Assembly: GCF_004005995.1 (NCBI RefSeq)
Contig: NZ_CP034767.1
Location: 3,636,501-3,700,500 of the forward strand
Length of the DNA: 64,000 bases
Direction of reading: 5' to 3'
Source of the DNA: Devosia sp. 1566
Lineage (GTDB): Bacteria; Pseudomonadota; Alphaproteobacteria; Rhizobiales; Devosiaceae
In this document: one piece after another, positions 17,007-25,813 of the stretch
How positions within the stretch are numbered: position 1 is the first letter of the stretch
How the letters are laid out: the number at the start of each line of letters is the position of its first letter
Made by a program: the position numbers and the translations under genes
Notes under the pieces: generated by a model
Seen by the model: the letters and a program-made list of their open reading frames with translations, nothing else
Told to the model about the DNA's origin: nothing
Databases searched by the model: none

Positions 17007-17351
17007 ATGGCCCCGTCCGCCGAAATCACTGTTCTGGGTGCAGGCTTTGGCCGCGCCACCTACTGGCAAGGCCGCTCGGGCCGGGTTTACGACCTGCTGA
17101 GCGAAAATCTCGAGCATTTTTCGGTGGCCGACGACGACCTGTTTTTGGTCGCCAAGGGCGGTCACGCCCTTTGGGTTGGCTCCAGCGAAGACCTCGTCAA
17201 TGACCCGATGAGCCGCACGCGGTTCCGCCTCGCGCTCGATTGTGCCGATCGCGCCTTCCGCGTGCGCAGCTCGGGCGCCGCAAATGAACGGCTCAGCACG
17301 GTTTGGGACCTCGAAGGCGCCGCTCCGCTCCAGACCCGGTCGGCCGCTTAA
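17007..17351 (+). CDS. Uncharacterised 114-residue protein under a LexA-box promoter
   Basis: I do not recognise the family. The product is soluble, with no signal peptide or membrane helix. It looks mostly beta-stranded in the first half (ITVLGAGFGRATYWQGRSG, RVYDLLSENLEHFSV, DDLFLVAKGGHALWVGS). A basic helical stretch with several Arg residues follows (SRTRFRLALDCADRAFRVRSSG). No catalytic motif is visible. The promoter carries an exact LexA box over its -10, so induction by DNA damage is likely. By analogy with small SOS genes it could be a division inhibitor or repair accessory, but nothing in the sequence decides. The stop shares TTAA (17348-17351) with the convergent ChaC gene. Confidence 0.8.
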   Translation: MAPSAEITVLGAGFGRATYWQGRSGRVYDLLSENLEHFSVADDDLFLVAKGGHALWVGSSEDLVNDPMSRTRFRLALDCADRAFRVRSSGAANERLSTVWDLEGAAPLQTRSAA

Positions 17352-17905
17352 CTCTGCTCCGGCGCGTCCTCGCGCGCCAACAATTCGGCCAGCGCCATCA
17401 CCTGCCGGTCCTTGATCCCCAGTTCCGCCAGATGCCGGGCAGTATTGAGCACATAATCGATATTGCGCCCGGATATTCCTGAACTGCGCCGTACCATTTC
17501 GAGCTGCCGCTCCAGTGGCAGCCTGCCGGCATATTGCGCATGCCGCTCATCCACCACAAATGCCAGCGCCTGCACCACGCGCCCATCCTCGAGCCGCACC
17601 GGCCGGAACACGTCGCGATAAACGCTGGTGACCTGCTCGCGCTCATGCAGATAGGTGCGCACACCGGCCCAGTCCGCCTGCGCAACCTCAAACACCATGC
17701 CCCGGCACGAACCACCCCGCGCCAGCCCGAACACCAGTCCCGGCTGTTCGGGCGTGCCGCGATGGTGAAAAGAGTAAATCGACAGCGCCCGATGCGCGCC
17801 CCCCAACAGCCCGCCCTGGCTGGACACAAACGGGAAACCCGGGTTCCAGATCAGCGAGCCATAGCCAAAAACCCATTGGGTCGGGGAAGCATTGTCCATG
17901 CCCAT
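17348..17905 (-). CDS. Gamma-glutamylcyclotransferase, ChaC family (copy 2)
   Basis: The 185-residue protein has the ChaC loop FGYGSLIW near residues 13-20, the GSCRGMVFEV strand, and the expected catalytic Glu in LHEREQ. It probably degrades glutathione to 5-oxoproline and Cys-Gly. It is shorter than the paralogue at 10.9 kb and lacks that copy's N-terminal 50 residues. ATG codons at 17905 and 17899 are both possible starts. A TTG at 17935 would extend it by 10 residues without homology support. Confidence 0.88.
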   Translation of the reverse strand: MGMDNASPTQWVFGYGSLIWNPGFPFVSSQGGLLGGAHRALSIYSFHHRGTPEQPGLVFGLARGGSCRGMVFEVAQADWAGVRTYLHEREQVTSVYRDVFRPVRLEDGRVVQALAFVVDERHAQYAGRLPLERQLEMVRRSSGISGRNIDYVLNTARHLAELGIKDRQVMALAELLAREDAPEQS

Positions 17906-18000
17906 CCGATTGCACCCGCCTTGCGGCGCAGTCAACGCCCCTCGCGCAAAACCGAGAACTTCGCTTGGGCCTTTACCGGACCGGAGCTAGAAAGGCTGCT

Positions 18001-18972
18001 ATGAGCAAACGAATCAAAATTCTTGTGGTGGTCGTGGTCGCCGTTCTCCTGATCTGGAGCGTCGCCTGGTACATCATTTCCGGCCAGGTGCGCACCCAGG
18101 TCGCCGCCCTCGCCCAGGCCGATGGAGTCACCAGCCCCCGCGTCGTTTGCGAAAACCTCAACGTCACCGGCTACCCTTTCCGCTTCGATGTGGATTGCAG
18201 CCCCGCCCGCATCACGATCGAGGATGTGAGCGCCGATATCGCCGGCATTCGCGCCAGTGTCCTCGTTTATCGCCCCACCCATGTCCTCGCCTCCGCGCTT
18301 GGCCCCCTCAGCGTCAGCGATGCCTTTACCGGCTCGCGCAATGCGTTGGATTGGTCCGGCCTCGAAGCCAGCCTGCGGCTCGATGACTGGCGCATTTCGC
18401 GCCTTTCGGTCTCGGCCCATGACCTGGTCTGGACCAATCCCCTCATGGGGGAGGCGCCCATCGCCACCGCCACGCTGAGCGAACTGCACCTGCTCGACAT
18501 TCCCGAGCAGCACGATCCCGATCGCCATCTGGCTTCGCTGGCCGGTTATGCCCGCACGCAGAACCTCGTCTACCCCGCCCTCACCCTCACCGACACCAAC
18601 AGCGAAATCCAGCTGGAGCTGACGGGCCTGCCCGATGATGTCCGGATCTGGAACGATCCGCTGCTCTTGCGCACCATGCAGGCGGTGGACGCAACCTTGC
18701 GCATCGTGTCGGCCCGCGCCACGGACGGCGCCTCGACCCTGACCGCAGAGGGGGAAATCCAGCTCGATCCGCAGGGCCAGCTCGAAGGCCAGATCAGCAT
18801 CAATTCCACTGGTGTCGCCGAACGGGTCGGCCCCTATCTGCAGGAGCCCATCCGCACCCTCGTCCTCGGCACCCCGGCGGCCGATGGCAGCCACACCAAT
18901 ATCCTCAGTTTCCGCGCTGGCGGCGTGTTCTCGGGCCTGATCCCGATCGGGGCCGTGCCGCCCCTCTTCTGA
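18001..18972 (+). CDS. DUF2125 domain protein
   Basis: The 323-residue protein has an N-terminal membrane anchor (about 6-27) followed by a long periplasmic region rich in beta-strands: CENLNVTGYPFRFDVDC near 49-65, and a repeated ADGASTLTAEGEIQLDPQGQ type of segment. These match DUF2125, an AsmA-like family of alphaproteobacteria with unknown role, possibly envelope-related. It ends immediately before the tyrC stop. The DUF2125-tyrC-hisC order is common in rhizobia. Confidence 0.88.
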   Translation: MSKRIKILVVVVVAVLLIWSVAWYIISGQVRTQVAALAQADGVTSPRVVCENLNVTGYPFRFDVDCSPARITIEDVSADIAGIRASVLVYRPTHVLASALGPLSVSDAFTGSRNALDWSGLEASLRLDDWRISRLSVSAHDLVWTNPLMGEAPIATATLSELHLLDIPEQHDPDRHLASLAGYARTQNLVYPALTLTDTNSEIQLELTGLPDDVRIWNDPLLLRTMQAVDATLRIVSARATDGASTLTAEGEIQLDPQGQLEGQISINSTGVAERVGPYLQEPIRTLVLGTPAADGSHTNILSFRAGGVFSGLIPIGAVPPLF

Positions 18973-19920
18973 TCAGGCCTTCTCGTCGCCCTCTGCCGCT
19001 GGCGGCGCCTCATGGGGCCGCCCGAAATCGGGCGCAGCCGTTTCCTGCCCCGCCGAAATGATCGAGCGCCGGATCGCGCGGGTGCGCGTGAACATGGCTT
19101 CGAGGGCCGGCCCGTCCCCGGTGCGCACCGCCCGCTGCAACACGGCCAAATCCTCGAGAAACCGCCCCAGCATTTCCAGCACGCCATCGCGATTGGTCAA
19201 GAACACGTCGCGCCACATCACCGGATCGGAAGCGGCAATGCGGGTGAAGTCGCGGAAACCGGACGCCGAGAACTTGATCACTTCCGATTTGGTATCGGCC
19301 TCGAGGTCAGCAACGGTGCCCACGATATTGTAGGCGATGAGATGCGGCACGTGGCTGGTGATCGCCAGCACCATGTCATGATGCGCCGCATCCATGCACT
19401 CGACCTGGCTGCCCATGGCGCGCCAGAATGCCGAGAGTTTTTCCACCGCGGCCGGGTCCACTTCGGGCCCCGGCGTCAATACGCACCAGCGCCCGGCAAA
19501 GAGCTCGGGGAACCCCGCCGAGGGGCCGGAATGCTCGGTGCCGGCAATCGGGTGCCCCGGGATCAGCTGCACTCCTTCGGGCAAGAGGGGCTGGAGCACC
19601 TTGACCACATGTTCCTTGACCGAGCCCACATCGGAAAGAATAGCGCCAGGCGCCAGCGAAGGCGCAATCGCCTCCATCACGCTCTTATAGGCACCTACAG
19701 GGGTGCAGAGGATCACGAGATCGGCGTCGCGCACCGCTTCGGCGGGGTCGAGCGTATAACTGTCGCCCAGCTGCAGCGCTTCGGCTTCCGCCAGGGTTTC
19801 GGGCTTGCGGGTGGAAATGGCGATGTGATCGACCAGGCCCTGCCGCCGCGCTGCCAGCGCAATGGACGAGCCGATGAGGCCAATGCCGATCAGGGCGAGT
19901 TTCTTGAACTTCACGCTCAT
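18973..19920 (-). CDS. tyrC: Prephenate/arogenate dehydrogenase
   Basis: The 315-residue enzyme carries out NAD(P)-dependent oxidative decarboxylation in tyrosine synthesis. The Rossmann motif is LALIGIGLIGSSIALAAR (8-25). LVILCTPVGAY, LSDVGSVKEHV and HPIAGTEHSGP follow, the last holding the catalytic His. The fold is a TyrA/PDH type without chorismate mutase. The start MSVKFKKLALIGIG at 19920 overlaps the hisC stop (ATGA). Cyclohexadienyl specificity cannot be told from the sequence. Confidence 0.92.
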   Translation of the reverse strand: MSVKFKKLALIGIGLIGSSIALAARRQGLVDHIAISTRKPETLAEAEALQLGDSYTLDPAEAVRDADLVILCTPVGAYKSVMEAIAPSLAPGAILSDVGSVKEHVVKVLQPLLPEGVQLIPGHPIAGTEHSGPSAGFPELFAGRWCVLTPGPEVDPAAVEKLSAFWRAMGSQVECMDAAHHDMVLAITSHVPHLIAYNIVGTVADLEADTKSEVIKFSASGFRDFTRIAASDPVMWRDVFLTNRDGVLEMLGRFLEDLAVLQRAVRTGDGPALEAMFTRTRAIRRSIISAGQETAAPDFGRPHEAPPAAEGDEKA

Positions 19921-21008
19921 TGCGCCGCTCCCGATTTTAGCACTGCTGCCACGTCGCGCATCGCCTGCTCCGACCCAATGGAAATGCGCAGGCCATTCTC
20001 GATGCCGTAGGAGGCGCCGACCTCGCGTACGATATAGCCGGCCGCCGCCAGCCGCTCGAAACCGCTGGCCGCTTCGGCCGGCGTTTCGAAGAGGACGAGG
20101 ATGAAATTGGCCTGGCTCGGCACCACCCGCATGGCATTGCCGGCCAGCTGGGCGCTGAGCCACTCGCGCCACTGGGCATTGTGCTCGCGCAGCCGCTGGG
20201 TGAATTCCACATCGCGCGTTGCCGCCGCCGCCGCCACCTGCCCCGGCAGGTTCACATTGAACGGCCCGCGAATGCGGTTGATCGCGTCAATCACATGCTC
20301 GGGCCCCACCATCCAGCCGACCCGCACGGCCGCCAGCCCCATCTTGGAGAAGGTGCGCACCATCACGACATTTTCGTGCGCCGCCACGAGATCCAGCCCG
20401 ACCGAATAATCCGCCGCCGTCACATATTCGGCATAGGCGCTGTCGATTACGAGCAGGATGTCGGGGCGCAAGCCGGCATGCAGCCGCGCCACCTCGGCTG
20501 AATTGAGATAGGTCCCGGTGGGATTGTTGGGATTGGCCAGCCAGACGATCTTGGTGCGAGGCGTAACGGCCGCGAGGATCGCGTTCACATCGGCACGATA
20601 TGCGGGCTCGTCGACAAGGACGATCCGCGCCCCCGCCGCCCGGGTGATGATGGGATAAACCGAAAAGCCATAGCGGTTCATCACCGCCTCTTCGCCCTCA
20701 CCCAGATAGATTTGCGCCAGCAGATGCAGCAGATCGTCCGAGCCATTGCCGCACACAATGCGCGCGGGATCGATGCCATGCACGTCCCCCAGCGCTTCGC
20801 GCAACAGGCGCGACGAGCCCTCGGGATAGATCTCGGGATGGATCACCGCCTCGCGCAGCGCTGCAAGCGCCTTGGGGCTCGCGCCAAGCGGGGATTCATT
20901 GGCTGAAAGCTTGATGGCCTTGCTGCCCGGCGCGCCGGATTTTCCCGGCAGATAAGGCGCAATCTCGAGAATGCCGGCTTGCGGCGTGGGACGGATGGGA
21001 TCGGGCAT
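19917..21008 (-). CDS. hisC: Histidinol-phosphate aminotransferase
   Basis: This PLP aminotransferase of fold type I has 363 residues. It has the start PYLPGKSG and KLSANESPLG, the WLANPNNPTG motif, and the PLP lysine in TFSKMGLAAVRVGW. The conserved Arg lies near the C-terminus (GLRISIG). In rhizobia such enzymes next to tyrC often also handle aromatic amino acids, so a tyrosine/phenylalanine role is possible. The ATG at 21008 is chosen because the family begins near MPDPIRPTPQAGI. Confidence 0.92.
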   Translation of the reverse strand: MPDPIRPTPQAGILEIAPYLPGKSGAPGSKAIKLSANESPLGASPKALAALREAVIHPEIYPEGSSRLLREALGDVHGIDPARIVCGNGSDDLLHLLAQIYLGEGEEAVMNRYGFSVYPIITRAAGARIVLVDEPAYRADVNAILAAVTPRTKIVWLANPNNPTGTYLNSAEVARLHAGLRPDILLVIDSAYAEYVTAADYSVGLDLVAAHENVVMVRTFSKMGLAAVRVGWMVGPEHVIDAINRIRGPFNVNLPGQVAAAAATRDVEFTQRLREHNAQWREWLSAQLAGNAMRVVPSQANFILVLFETPAEAASGFERLAAAGYIVREVGASYGIENGLRISIGSEQAMRDVAAVLKSGAAQ

Positions 21009-21096
21009 GATTTCGTCTTGGCTGAATTGCGCCGGACCATATGCGCTCGGGCCCCAAAGGCAAAGGGGGCATTGCACCCCAGGCCGAACCTGCCCG

Positions 21097-21828
21097 CTAT
21101 TGCGCGCGGGCCGTGGCGGGATTGAGCACCGGCACCTTGACGAAGCGCTCCTCGCGCTTGCGCCGCGGCACGGCGGGAAAGGCTTCCTTTCTCGCGCGCA
21201 CGCAGATCACCCCGGACATTGCGGGTCCCAACAGCCGTCCCGCCCCCTCGAAGAACCGGGTGGATTTGAGCACCAGCGAGGATTGAATGGGCGGCAAGAA
21301 CAGCCCGTCGCGCCACGCTTCAGGCACGAAGCTGTGGTCCCGCAGCAGTTTTTCCAGCTGACTGCCTGAATAAGGATTGCCCGTGCCGAACGGGGTGGTG
21401 TCGCGCTGCGCCCAGATCCCCCGCCGCCGCGGCACAACGAGGATCAATTCCCCATTGGGCGCGGTGATGCGCCAGAGCTCACGCATCAGCTCTTCGGCAT
21501 CGGCAATATGCTCGAGCGCATGCACGGCAATGGTCAGATCGATCGCCGCATCGGTCAGCGGCATTTCCAGCGGATCGCACAGCACGGTGCAGCTCGGCCC
21601 TTCGCGCGGCCAGGCCGAAGCCCCCTGCCGCGCCGGCATGAAGGCCAGCACGCGCTCGGCCCGCTCCAGCGCAAAGCGCAGATAAGGGGTAGCGAACCCC
21701 AGCCCCAGCACCCGCTTGCGCTCCACCTGCCCCGCCAGCGCAACGACATGTTCGCGCACCAGCGTCCGCGAAATGCGGCCAAGCGGGGATTTGTAATATT
21801 CGATCAGGCGCACAACATCGCTGGTCAT
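21097..21828 (-). CDS. Class I SAM-dependent methyltransferase
   Basis: The 243-residue protein has a methyltransferase core of the Methyltransf_11 type: VLGLGFATPYL as a degenerate SAM-binding loop, CDPLEMPLTDAAIDLTIAVHALEHIAD as motif II/III, and APNGELILVVPRRRG as motif IV. A basic C-terminal tail follows. The substrate is unknown. It is divergent from gloB, an adjacency often seen in rhizobia, and lies 88 bases before hisC on the same strand. Confidence 0.86.
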   Translation of the reverse strand: MTSDVVRLIEYYKSPLGRISRTLVREHVVALAGQVERKRVLGLGFATPYLRFALERAERVLAFMPARQGASAWPREGPSCTVLCDPLEMPLTDAAIDLTIAVHALEHIADAEELMRELWRITAPNGELILVVPRRRGIWAQRDTTPFGTGNPYSGSQLEKLLRDHSFVPEAWRDGLFLPPIQSSLVLKSTRFFEGAGRLLGPAMSGVICVRARKEAFPAVPRRKREERFVKVPVLNPATARAQ

Positions 21829-21927
21829 GGCCCAACTGTGCCAAACCCCGGTGGACTTGTCTAATCGGAGGTTGCCTTCCCCGGCCGGGCTTCCTAGCTA
21901 AGGGCACCAGCAACAAGGAGCGGCACC

Positions 21928-22695
21928 ATGGGTTTGATCGTCGAGGTTTTTCCGGCACGCGACGACAATTACGGCTATTTGGCCCATGACACGGCGACCG
22001 GCCGCACTGCCGCCATCGATGCGCCCGAGGCCGGCCCGATCAAGATGGCGCTGGCCCGCCGCGGCTGGACCTTGTCCGATATCTTCATCACCCACCACCA
22101 TATCGACCATGTGGAAGCCATTCCCGAGCTCAAATCCGAGTTCAACGCCCGCGTCGTCGGTCCCCGCGCCGAAGCGGGCAAGATCGAAGGGCTCGACGAG
22201 CTCGTCGAAGCCGGCGACACGGTGACGCTCGGGGAAACCCGTTTCAACGTTTACGCCGCGCCCGGCCATACGCTCGGGCATATCGTCTTCCACGATGCCA
22301 AGAACGGTCACCTGTTCAGCGGCGATGCACTCTTCTCGCTGGGCGTCGGGCGCATGTTCGAAGGCACGCCAGGGCCGATGTGGGAAGGGGTCAAGGCGCT
22401 GCGCGACCTGCCCGCCGATACGCTGGTCTATTGCGGCCATGAATATACCGCCAGCAATGCGCGCTTTGCCCTTTCGATTGACCCCGACAACGAAGCCCTC
22501 AAGGCCCGCGCTGCCGAGGTCACCCGCCTGCGCGACGCGGGCATGCCCACCATCCCGTCGCGCCTGGGCGAAGAGCGCCTCGCCAACCCGTTCCTGCGCG
22601 CCGACGAGCCGGTGCTCGCGCGCTTTTATGGGCTCGAAGGCGCCAGCCCCGGCGAAGTCTTTGCGGCCATCCGCAAGGGCAAGGACAACTTCTAA
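21928..22695 (+). CDS. gloB: Hydroxyacylglutathione hydrolase (glyoxalase II)
   Basis: This binuclear metallo-beta-lactamase-fold enzyme hydrolyses S-lactoylglutathione. The metal motif THHHIDH is at 55-61, with H in APGHTLGH, D in FSGDALFS, and H in YCGHEYT. The glutathione-binding C-terminal helical domain ends with NPFLRADEP and AIRKGKDNF. The length of 255 is normal. AAGGAG precedes the ATG. Two glutathione-degrading ChaC genes are also in the window, so glutathione handling is well represented. Confidence 0.96.
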   Translation: MGLIVEVFPARDDNYGYLAHDTATGRTAAIDAPEAGPIKMALARRGWTLSDIFITHHHIDHVEAIPELKSEFNARVVGPRAEAGKIEGLDELVEAGDTVTLGETRFNVYAAPGHTLGHIVFHDAKNGHLFSGDALFSLGVGRMFEGTPGPMWEGVKALRDLPADTLVYCGHEYTASNARFALSIDPDNEALKARAAEVTRLRDAGMPTIPSRLGEERLANPFLRADEPVLARFYGLEGASPGEVFAAIRKGKDNF

Positions 22696-22839
22696 ACGGC
22701 CCTGGACTTAACCAAGCCGAGGAAAACCTCAGCTCGCGTGTTAAGAATTTGTTTACCTATGCGCCGGGCTCTGCGACTTTATTGCCGCAGGGTCGTTGTC
22801 CTTCTTGAGAAGAGGACGATCCCAAGCGGGAGGCGCGCA

Positions 22840-23109
22840 ATGGCACTGGGCGAGGACAGCGACAGCACTTTCGAGATTGCCCCGGGCATGCCGGTTCTGA
22901 TCGGCCCGCCCGCGCCCCGGCCCTCGCTCGAGCGCACCGCCACCACTGCCGCCTTTGTCAGCCAGCTCCTTGCCGAACGGCACCATCTGCCGCCCCAGCG
23001 CTCGCGTCGGCGCGGCTCGGTGGAAGGGGCGCTCCACGCCTATGCCGACAGCGCCCGCATGGCCGTGCGCCGCTTGCCCCAGGGCTACCGCAAGACCCTT
23101 GTGGTGTAA
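22840..23109 (+). CDS. Uncharacterised 89-residue protein
   Basis: I do not recognise the family. The protein has an acidic N-terminus, a Pro-rich centre (GPPAPRPSLERTATTAAFVSQ) and a basic C-terminus (QRSRRRGSVEGALHAYADSARMAVRRLPQGY), with no signal peptide or membrane helix. GGGAGG 6 bases before the ATG and gene-like codon use support it as real. An upstream TTAA-GAATTTG-TTTA (near 22741) is close to a CtrA site but inexact. Paired hairpins follow its stop. Confidence 0.7.
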   Translation: MALGEDSDSTFEIAPGMPVLIGPPAPRPSLERTATTAAFVSQLLAERHHLPPQRSRRRGSVEGALHAYADSARMAVRRLPQGYRKTLVV

Positions 23110-23112
23110 AAC

Positions 23113-23175
23113 CGCCGAACCCGCAGGGTTCTGGCGCCTACCGAGCCCGCCGAGACTGCGCAGCAGTCTCTGGCG
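23113..23175. repeat. Two matched hairpins between convergent genes
   Basis: Hairpin 1 (23113-23136) is CGCC, GAACCC, loop GCA, GGGTTC, T, GGCG. Hairpin 2 (23148-23175) is CGCC, GAGACTGC, loop GCA, GCAGTCTC, T, GGCG. Flanks, loop and the bulged T are identical, while the inner arms differ but keep perfect pairing. This looks like a BIME/REP-type pair or a two-way terminator. There is no U-tract. Confidence 0.7.
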
Positions 23176-23193
23176 ATGCTGGTCTTCCGGTTC

Positions 23194-24594
23194 TTACTTC
23201 TTGAGCTGGATCGGCCCGACCATGCTTTCGGGCTTCACTTCCGCGTCGAACTCTTCGGGCGTAAGCAGCCCCAGCGACACCGCCGACTCCTTGAGGGTCG
23301 TGCCGGTCTTGTGCGCGTTCTTGGCGATCTTGGCGGCATTGTCATAGCCGATCTTGCGGTTGAGCGCGGTCACCAGCATCAGCGAATTGTTGAGATGCTC
23401 GTTGATGCGCTTGCGATCAGGCTCGATGCCGATGGCGCAATTGTCGTTGAACGAGCGCGCCGCATCGGCCAGCAGCCGCACCGATTGCAGGAAATTGTAG
23501 GCGATCACGGGCTTGAACACATTGAGCTCGAAATTGCCCTGCGAGGCGGCAAAGCCGATTGCCGCGTCATTGCCCATCACCTGCACCGCCACCATGGTCA
23601 TGGCTTCCGACTGCGTCGGATTGACCTTGCCCGGCATGATCGAGGAGCCCGGCTCGTTTTCGGGGATGGTCAGCTCCCCCAGGCCCGACCGCGGGCCTGA
23701 AGCCAGCCAGCGCACGTCATTGGCGACCTTCATCAGTGCCGCCGCCAGCTGCTTGAGCGCCCCCGAGGTGCCCACAAAGGCGTCGTGCCCGGCCATCACG
23801 GCATATTTGTTGGGGGCGGTGACAAAGGGCTGCCCCGTCAGGGACGCGATCTCGCCCGCGACTGTTTCGGCATATTCGGGATGGGCATTGAGCCCGGTGC
23901 CCACGGCCGTGCCGCCTAGTGCCAGCTCATAGAGCTGGGGGAGCGTCGCGCGGATGGCCTTGAGCGCGAGGTCGATCTGGGCGACCCAGCCGCTCATTTC
24001 CTGCCCCAGCGTCAGGGGTGTGGCATCCTGCAGATGGGTGCGGCCGATCTTGACCACATCCATGAATTCTTCCGACTTCGACGCCAGCGTGTTGCGCAGC
24101 ACTTCCACCCGCGGGAACAGATAGTTCTCCAGCGCCTCGACCGCCGCGATATGCATCGCCGTCGGATAGGTGTCGTTGCTCGACTGGCTCATATTGACAT
24201 GGTCATTGGGGTGCACCGGCTTTTTGGAGCCCATGGTCCCACCCGCCAGCTCGATGCCGCGATTGGAGATCACCTCGTTGACATTCATGTTGCTCTGCGT
24301 GCCCGAGCCGGTCTGCCACACCACCAGCGGGAAGTGCTCGTCGAGCTTGCCCGCGATCACCTCGTCTGCGGCCGCCACGATCAGGTCGCGCGTTGCCTCG
24401 TCCAAAAGGCCGAGCTTGTGATTGGCCAGCGCCGCCGCCTTTTTGAGGATACCGAAGGCAACCACGATCTCCTTGGGCATCTTTTCCCCGCCAATATCGA
24501 AATTGGCCAGACTGCGTGCCGTCTGCGCGCCGTAATACTTGTCGCCGGGCACATTGATGGTGCCCATGGAATCCGATTCAACGCGCATGCTCAT
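23194..24594 (-). CDS. fumC: Fumarate hydratase, class II
   Basis: This oxygen-stable fumarase of the citric acid cycle has 466 residues. The superfamily signature [13 protein letters not shown] is present, together with [26 protein letters not shown] and GTAVGTGLN. The C-terminal domain ends with [18 protein letters not shown]. The ATG at 24594 has CGGAG upstream; a second Met two residues on is equally possible. The rpmF terminator lies just upstream, so fumC likely has its own promoter. Confidence 0.96.
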   Translation of the reverse strand: MSMRVESDSMGTINVPGDKYYGAQTARSLANFDIGGEKMPKEIVVAFGILKKAAALANHKLGLLDEATRDLIVAAADEVIAGKLDEHFPLVVWQTGSGTQSNMNVNEVISNRGIELAGGTMGSKKPVHPNDHVNMSQSSNDTYPTAMHIAAVEALENYLFPRVEVLRNTLASKSEEFMDVVKIGRTHLQDATPLTLGQEMSGWVAQIDLALKAIRATLPQLYELALGGTAVGTGLNAHPEYAETVAGEIASLTGQPFVTAPNKYAVMAGHDAFVGTSGALKQLAAALMKVANDVRWLASGPRSGLGELTIPENEPGSSIMPGKVNPTQSEAMTMVAVQVMGNDAAIGFAASQGNFELNVFKPVIAYNFLQSVRLLADAARSFNDNCAIGIEPDRKRINEHLNNSLMLVTALNRKIGYDNAAKIAKNAHKTGTTLKESAVSLGLLTPEEFDAEVKPESMVGPIQLKK

Positions 24595-24639
24595 TGGGAA
24601 AACTCCGGTGGTCCTTGGTGCCGCCTTCGCGGCCACTGC

Positions 24640-24675
24640 AAACGAAAAACGGCCGATCCCCGGAGGAATCGGCCG
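24640..24675 (-). terminator. Rho-independent terminator of rpmF
   Basis: On the minus strand CGGCCGAT, a 10-base loop and ATCGGCCG (24675-24650) form an 8-pair perfect stem followed by TTTTTCGTTT (24649-24640). It lies 42 bases after the rpmF stop and before fumC. The opposite side also has AAAA-rich flanks, so it may work in both directions. Confidence 0.85.
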
Positions 24676-24716
24676 CAAAAACTCTCAGACAAGCCAGCGC
24701 AAGGCGCCGCTCGCCG

Positions 24717-24896
24717 TTACTTCTTGACGTCGAGGATCTGCCGGCCGCGATACATGCCGGTCTTGAGATCAACGTGGTGCGGACGGCGCAGCTCACCCGA
24801 GTCCTTGTCTTCGACATAGGCGGGTGCGGCCAGCGCATCGGCCGAACGGCGGAAGCCACGCTTCATCGGCGAGGTCTTTCGTTTTGGCACTGCCAT
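24717..24896 (-). CDS. rpmF: 50S ribosomal protein L32
   Basis: The 59-residue protein reads [20 protein letters not shown] at its start and ends [14 protein letters not shown]. This is the L32 pattern without the four-Cys zinc ribbon of the C+ form (HH...DLKTG instead). It is a component of the large ribosomal subunit. A strong terminator follows. mtgA lies upstream on the same strand, a pairing seen in other Hyphomicrobiales. Confidence 0.97.
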   Translation of the reverse strand: MAVPKRKTSPMKRGFRRSADALAAPAYVEDKDSGELRRPHHVDLKTGMYRGRQILDVKK

Positions 24897-25039
24897 GGCA
24901 AAAACTCCAATATTCGATATCGTTGCGCCGCCAGAAGCGGCCCAGAGACGTGTTGCTCTCTGCGGGATTGACGGGCTCTATAAAGCAAGTCCGCGGGCTT
25001 GCCTAGCCTTTTTCGCAAGCCCGCTGGCGCATTCCGCGC

Positions 25040-25756
25040 TCACAGCGCCAGCTGCCCGCCCTCCCCCACACAGGCCGCCCGCTCGCCAAATTGCTGTGCC
25101 CGCTGCTGCACGATCCCGGCGATGCGCACCATGCCCCGAGAGGGCTTGCCGGGCTGGCGCAGCATGGGGTTGGGCAGGGCGGCCGCCAGCAGCGTCGCCG
25201 TGCGCCAGTCAAGGTTCTGCGGCTCGCGGCCAAAGGCGCGCTCCGCCCCCGCCGCCACCCCGAACTGCCCTTCGGGCCCCCATTCGGCAATATTGAGATA
25301 AATTTCCATGATCCGCTTTTTGGGCAGCACCAGATCGAGATACAGCGCGAGCGGAATTTCCAGCACTTTGCGCACTGGGTCGGGGTCGTTCCATAAAAAC
25401 AGGTTCCGCGCCACCTGCATGGAAAGGGTGGACGCGCCCCGCGCCGGCTTGCCGGCCAGGAAATTGTCGACCTCGGCCCGCAGCGCGCTCACATCCACGC
25501 CCAAGTGCCGGCAGAACAGCCCGTCTTCCGACAGGATCACCGCCGCCTTGAGCCGGTCGGAGATATCATCGATCGGCCGCCATTGCCGCACCACCGGCCG
25601 CCCAGTGAGATAGCGCTCGAGCATGGGCACCGAGACCGGGTCAATGAACCGGTAGGCGGGCGCGAGGATCAGCGGAACAGCGACGAGCACGGCGAGCGCC
25701 GCGCCTCCCAAGCGCAGCACTCGCCGCCAGCCTTTTGCTTTGCGCGCACTTGCCAT
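25040..25756 (-). CDS. mtgA: Monofunctional peptidoglycan glycosyltransferase
   Basis: The 238-residue protein polymerises lipid II without a transpeptidase domain. It has an N-terminal membrane anchor (about 14-36). GT51 motifs follow: ILSEDGLFCRHLGVD with the catalytic Glu, KPARGASTLSMQVARNLF, and KKRIMEIYLNIAEWGP. The ATG at 25756 is preferred over a TTG at 25774 that would add six residues. Unlike most copies, the ED motif has F/L around it but keeps the Glu. Confidence 0.93.
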   Translation of the reverse strand: MASARKAKGWRRVLRLGGAALAVLVAVPLILAPAYRFIDPVSVPMLERYLTGRPVVRQWRPIDDISDRLKAAVILSEDGLFCRHLGVDVSALRAEVDNFLAGKPARGASTLSMQVARNLFLWNDPDPVRKVLEIPLALYLDLVLPKKRIMEIYLNIAEWGPEGQFGVAAGAERAFGREPQNLDWRTATLLAAALPNPMLRQPGKPSRGMVRIAGIVQQRAQQFGERAACVGEGGQLAL

Positions 25757-25813
25757 AAACCCTGCCTTACCCAAGACAGGGCCGCGGGCAAAGCCTTTGC
25801 GGCCTGGGCGCGG

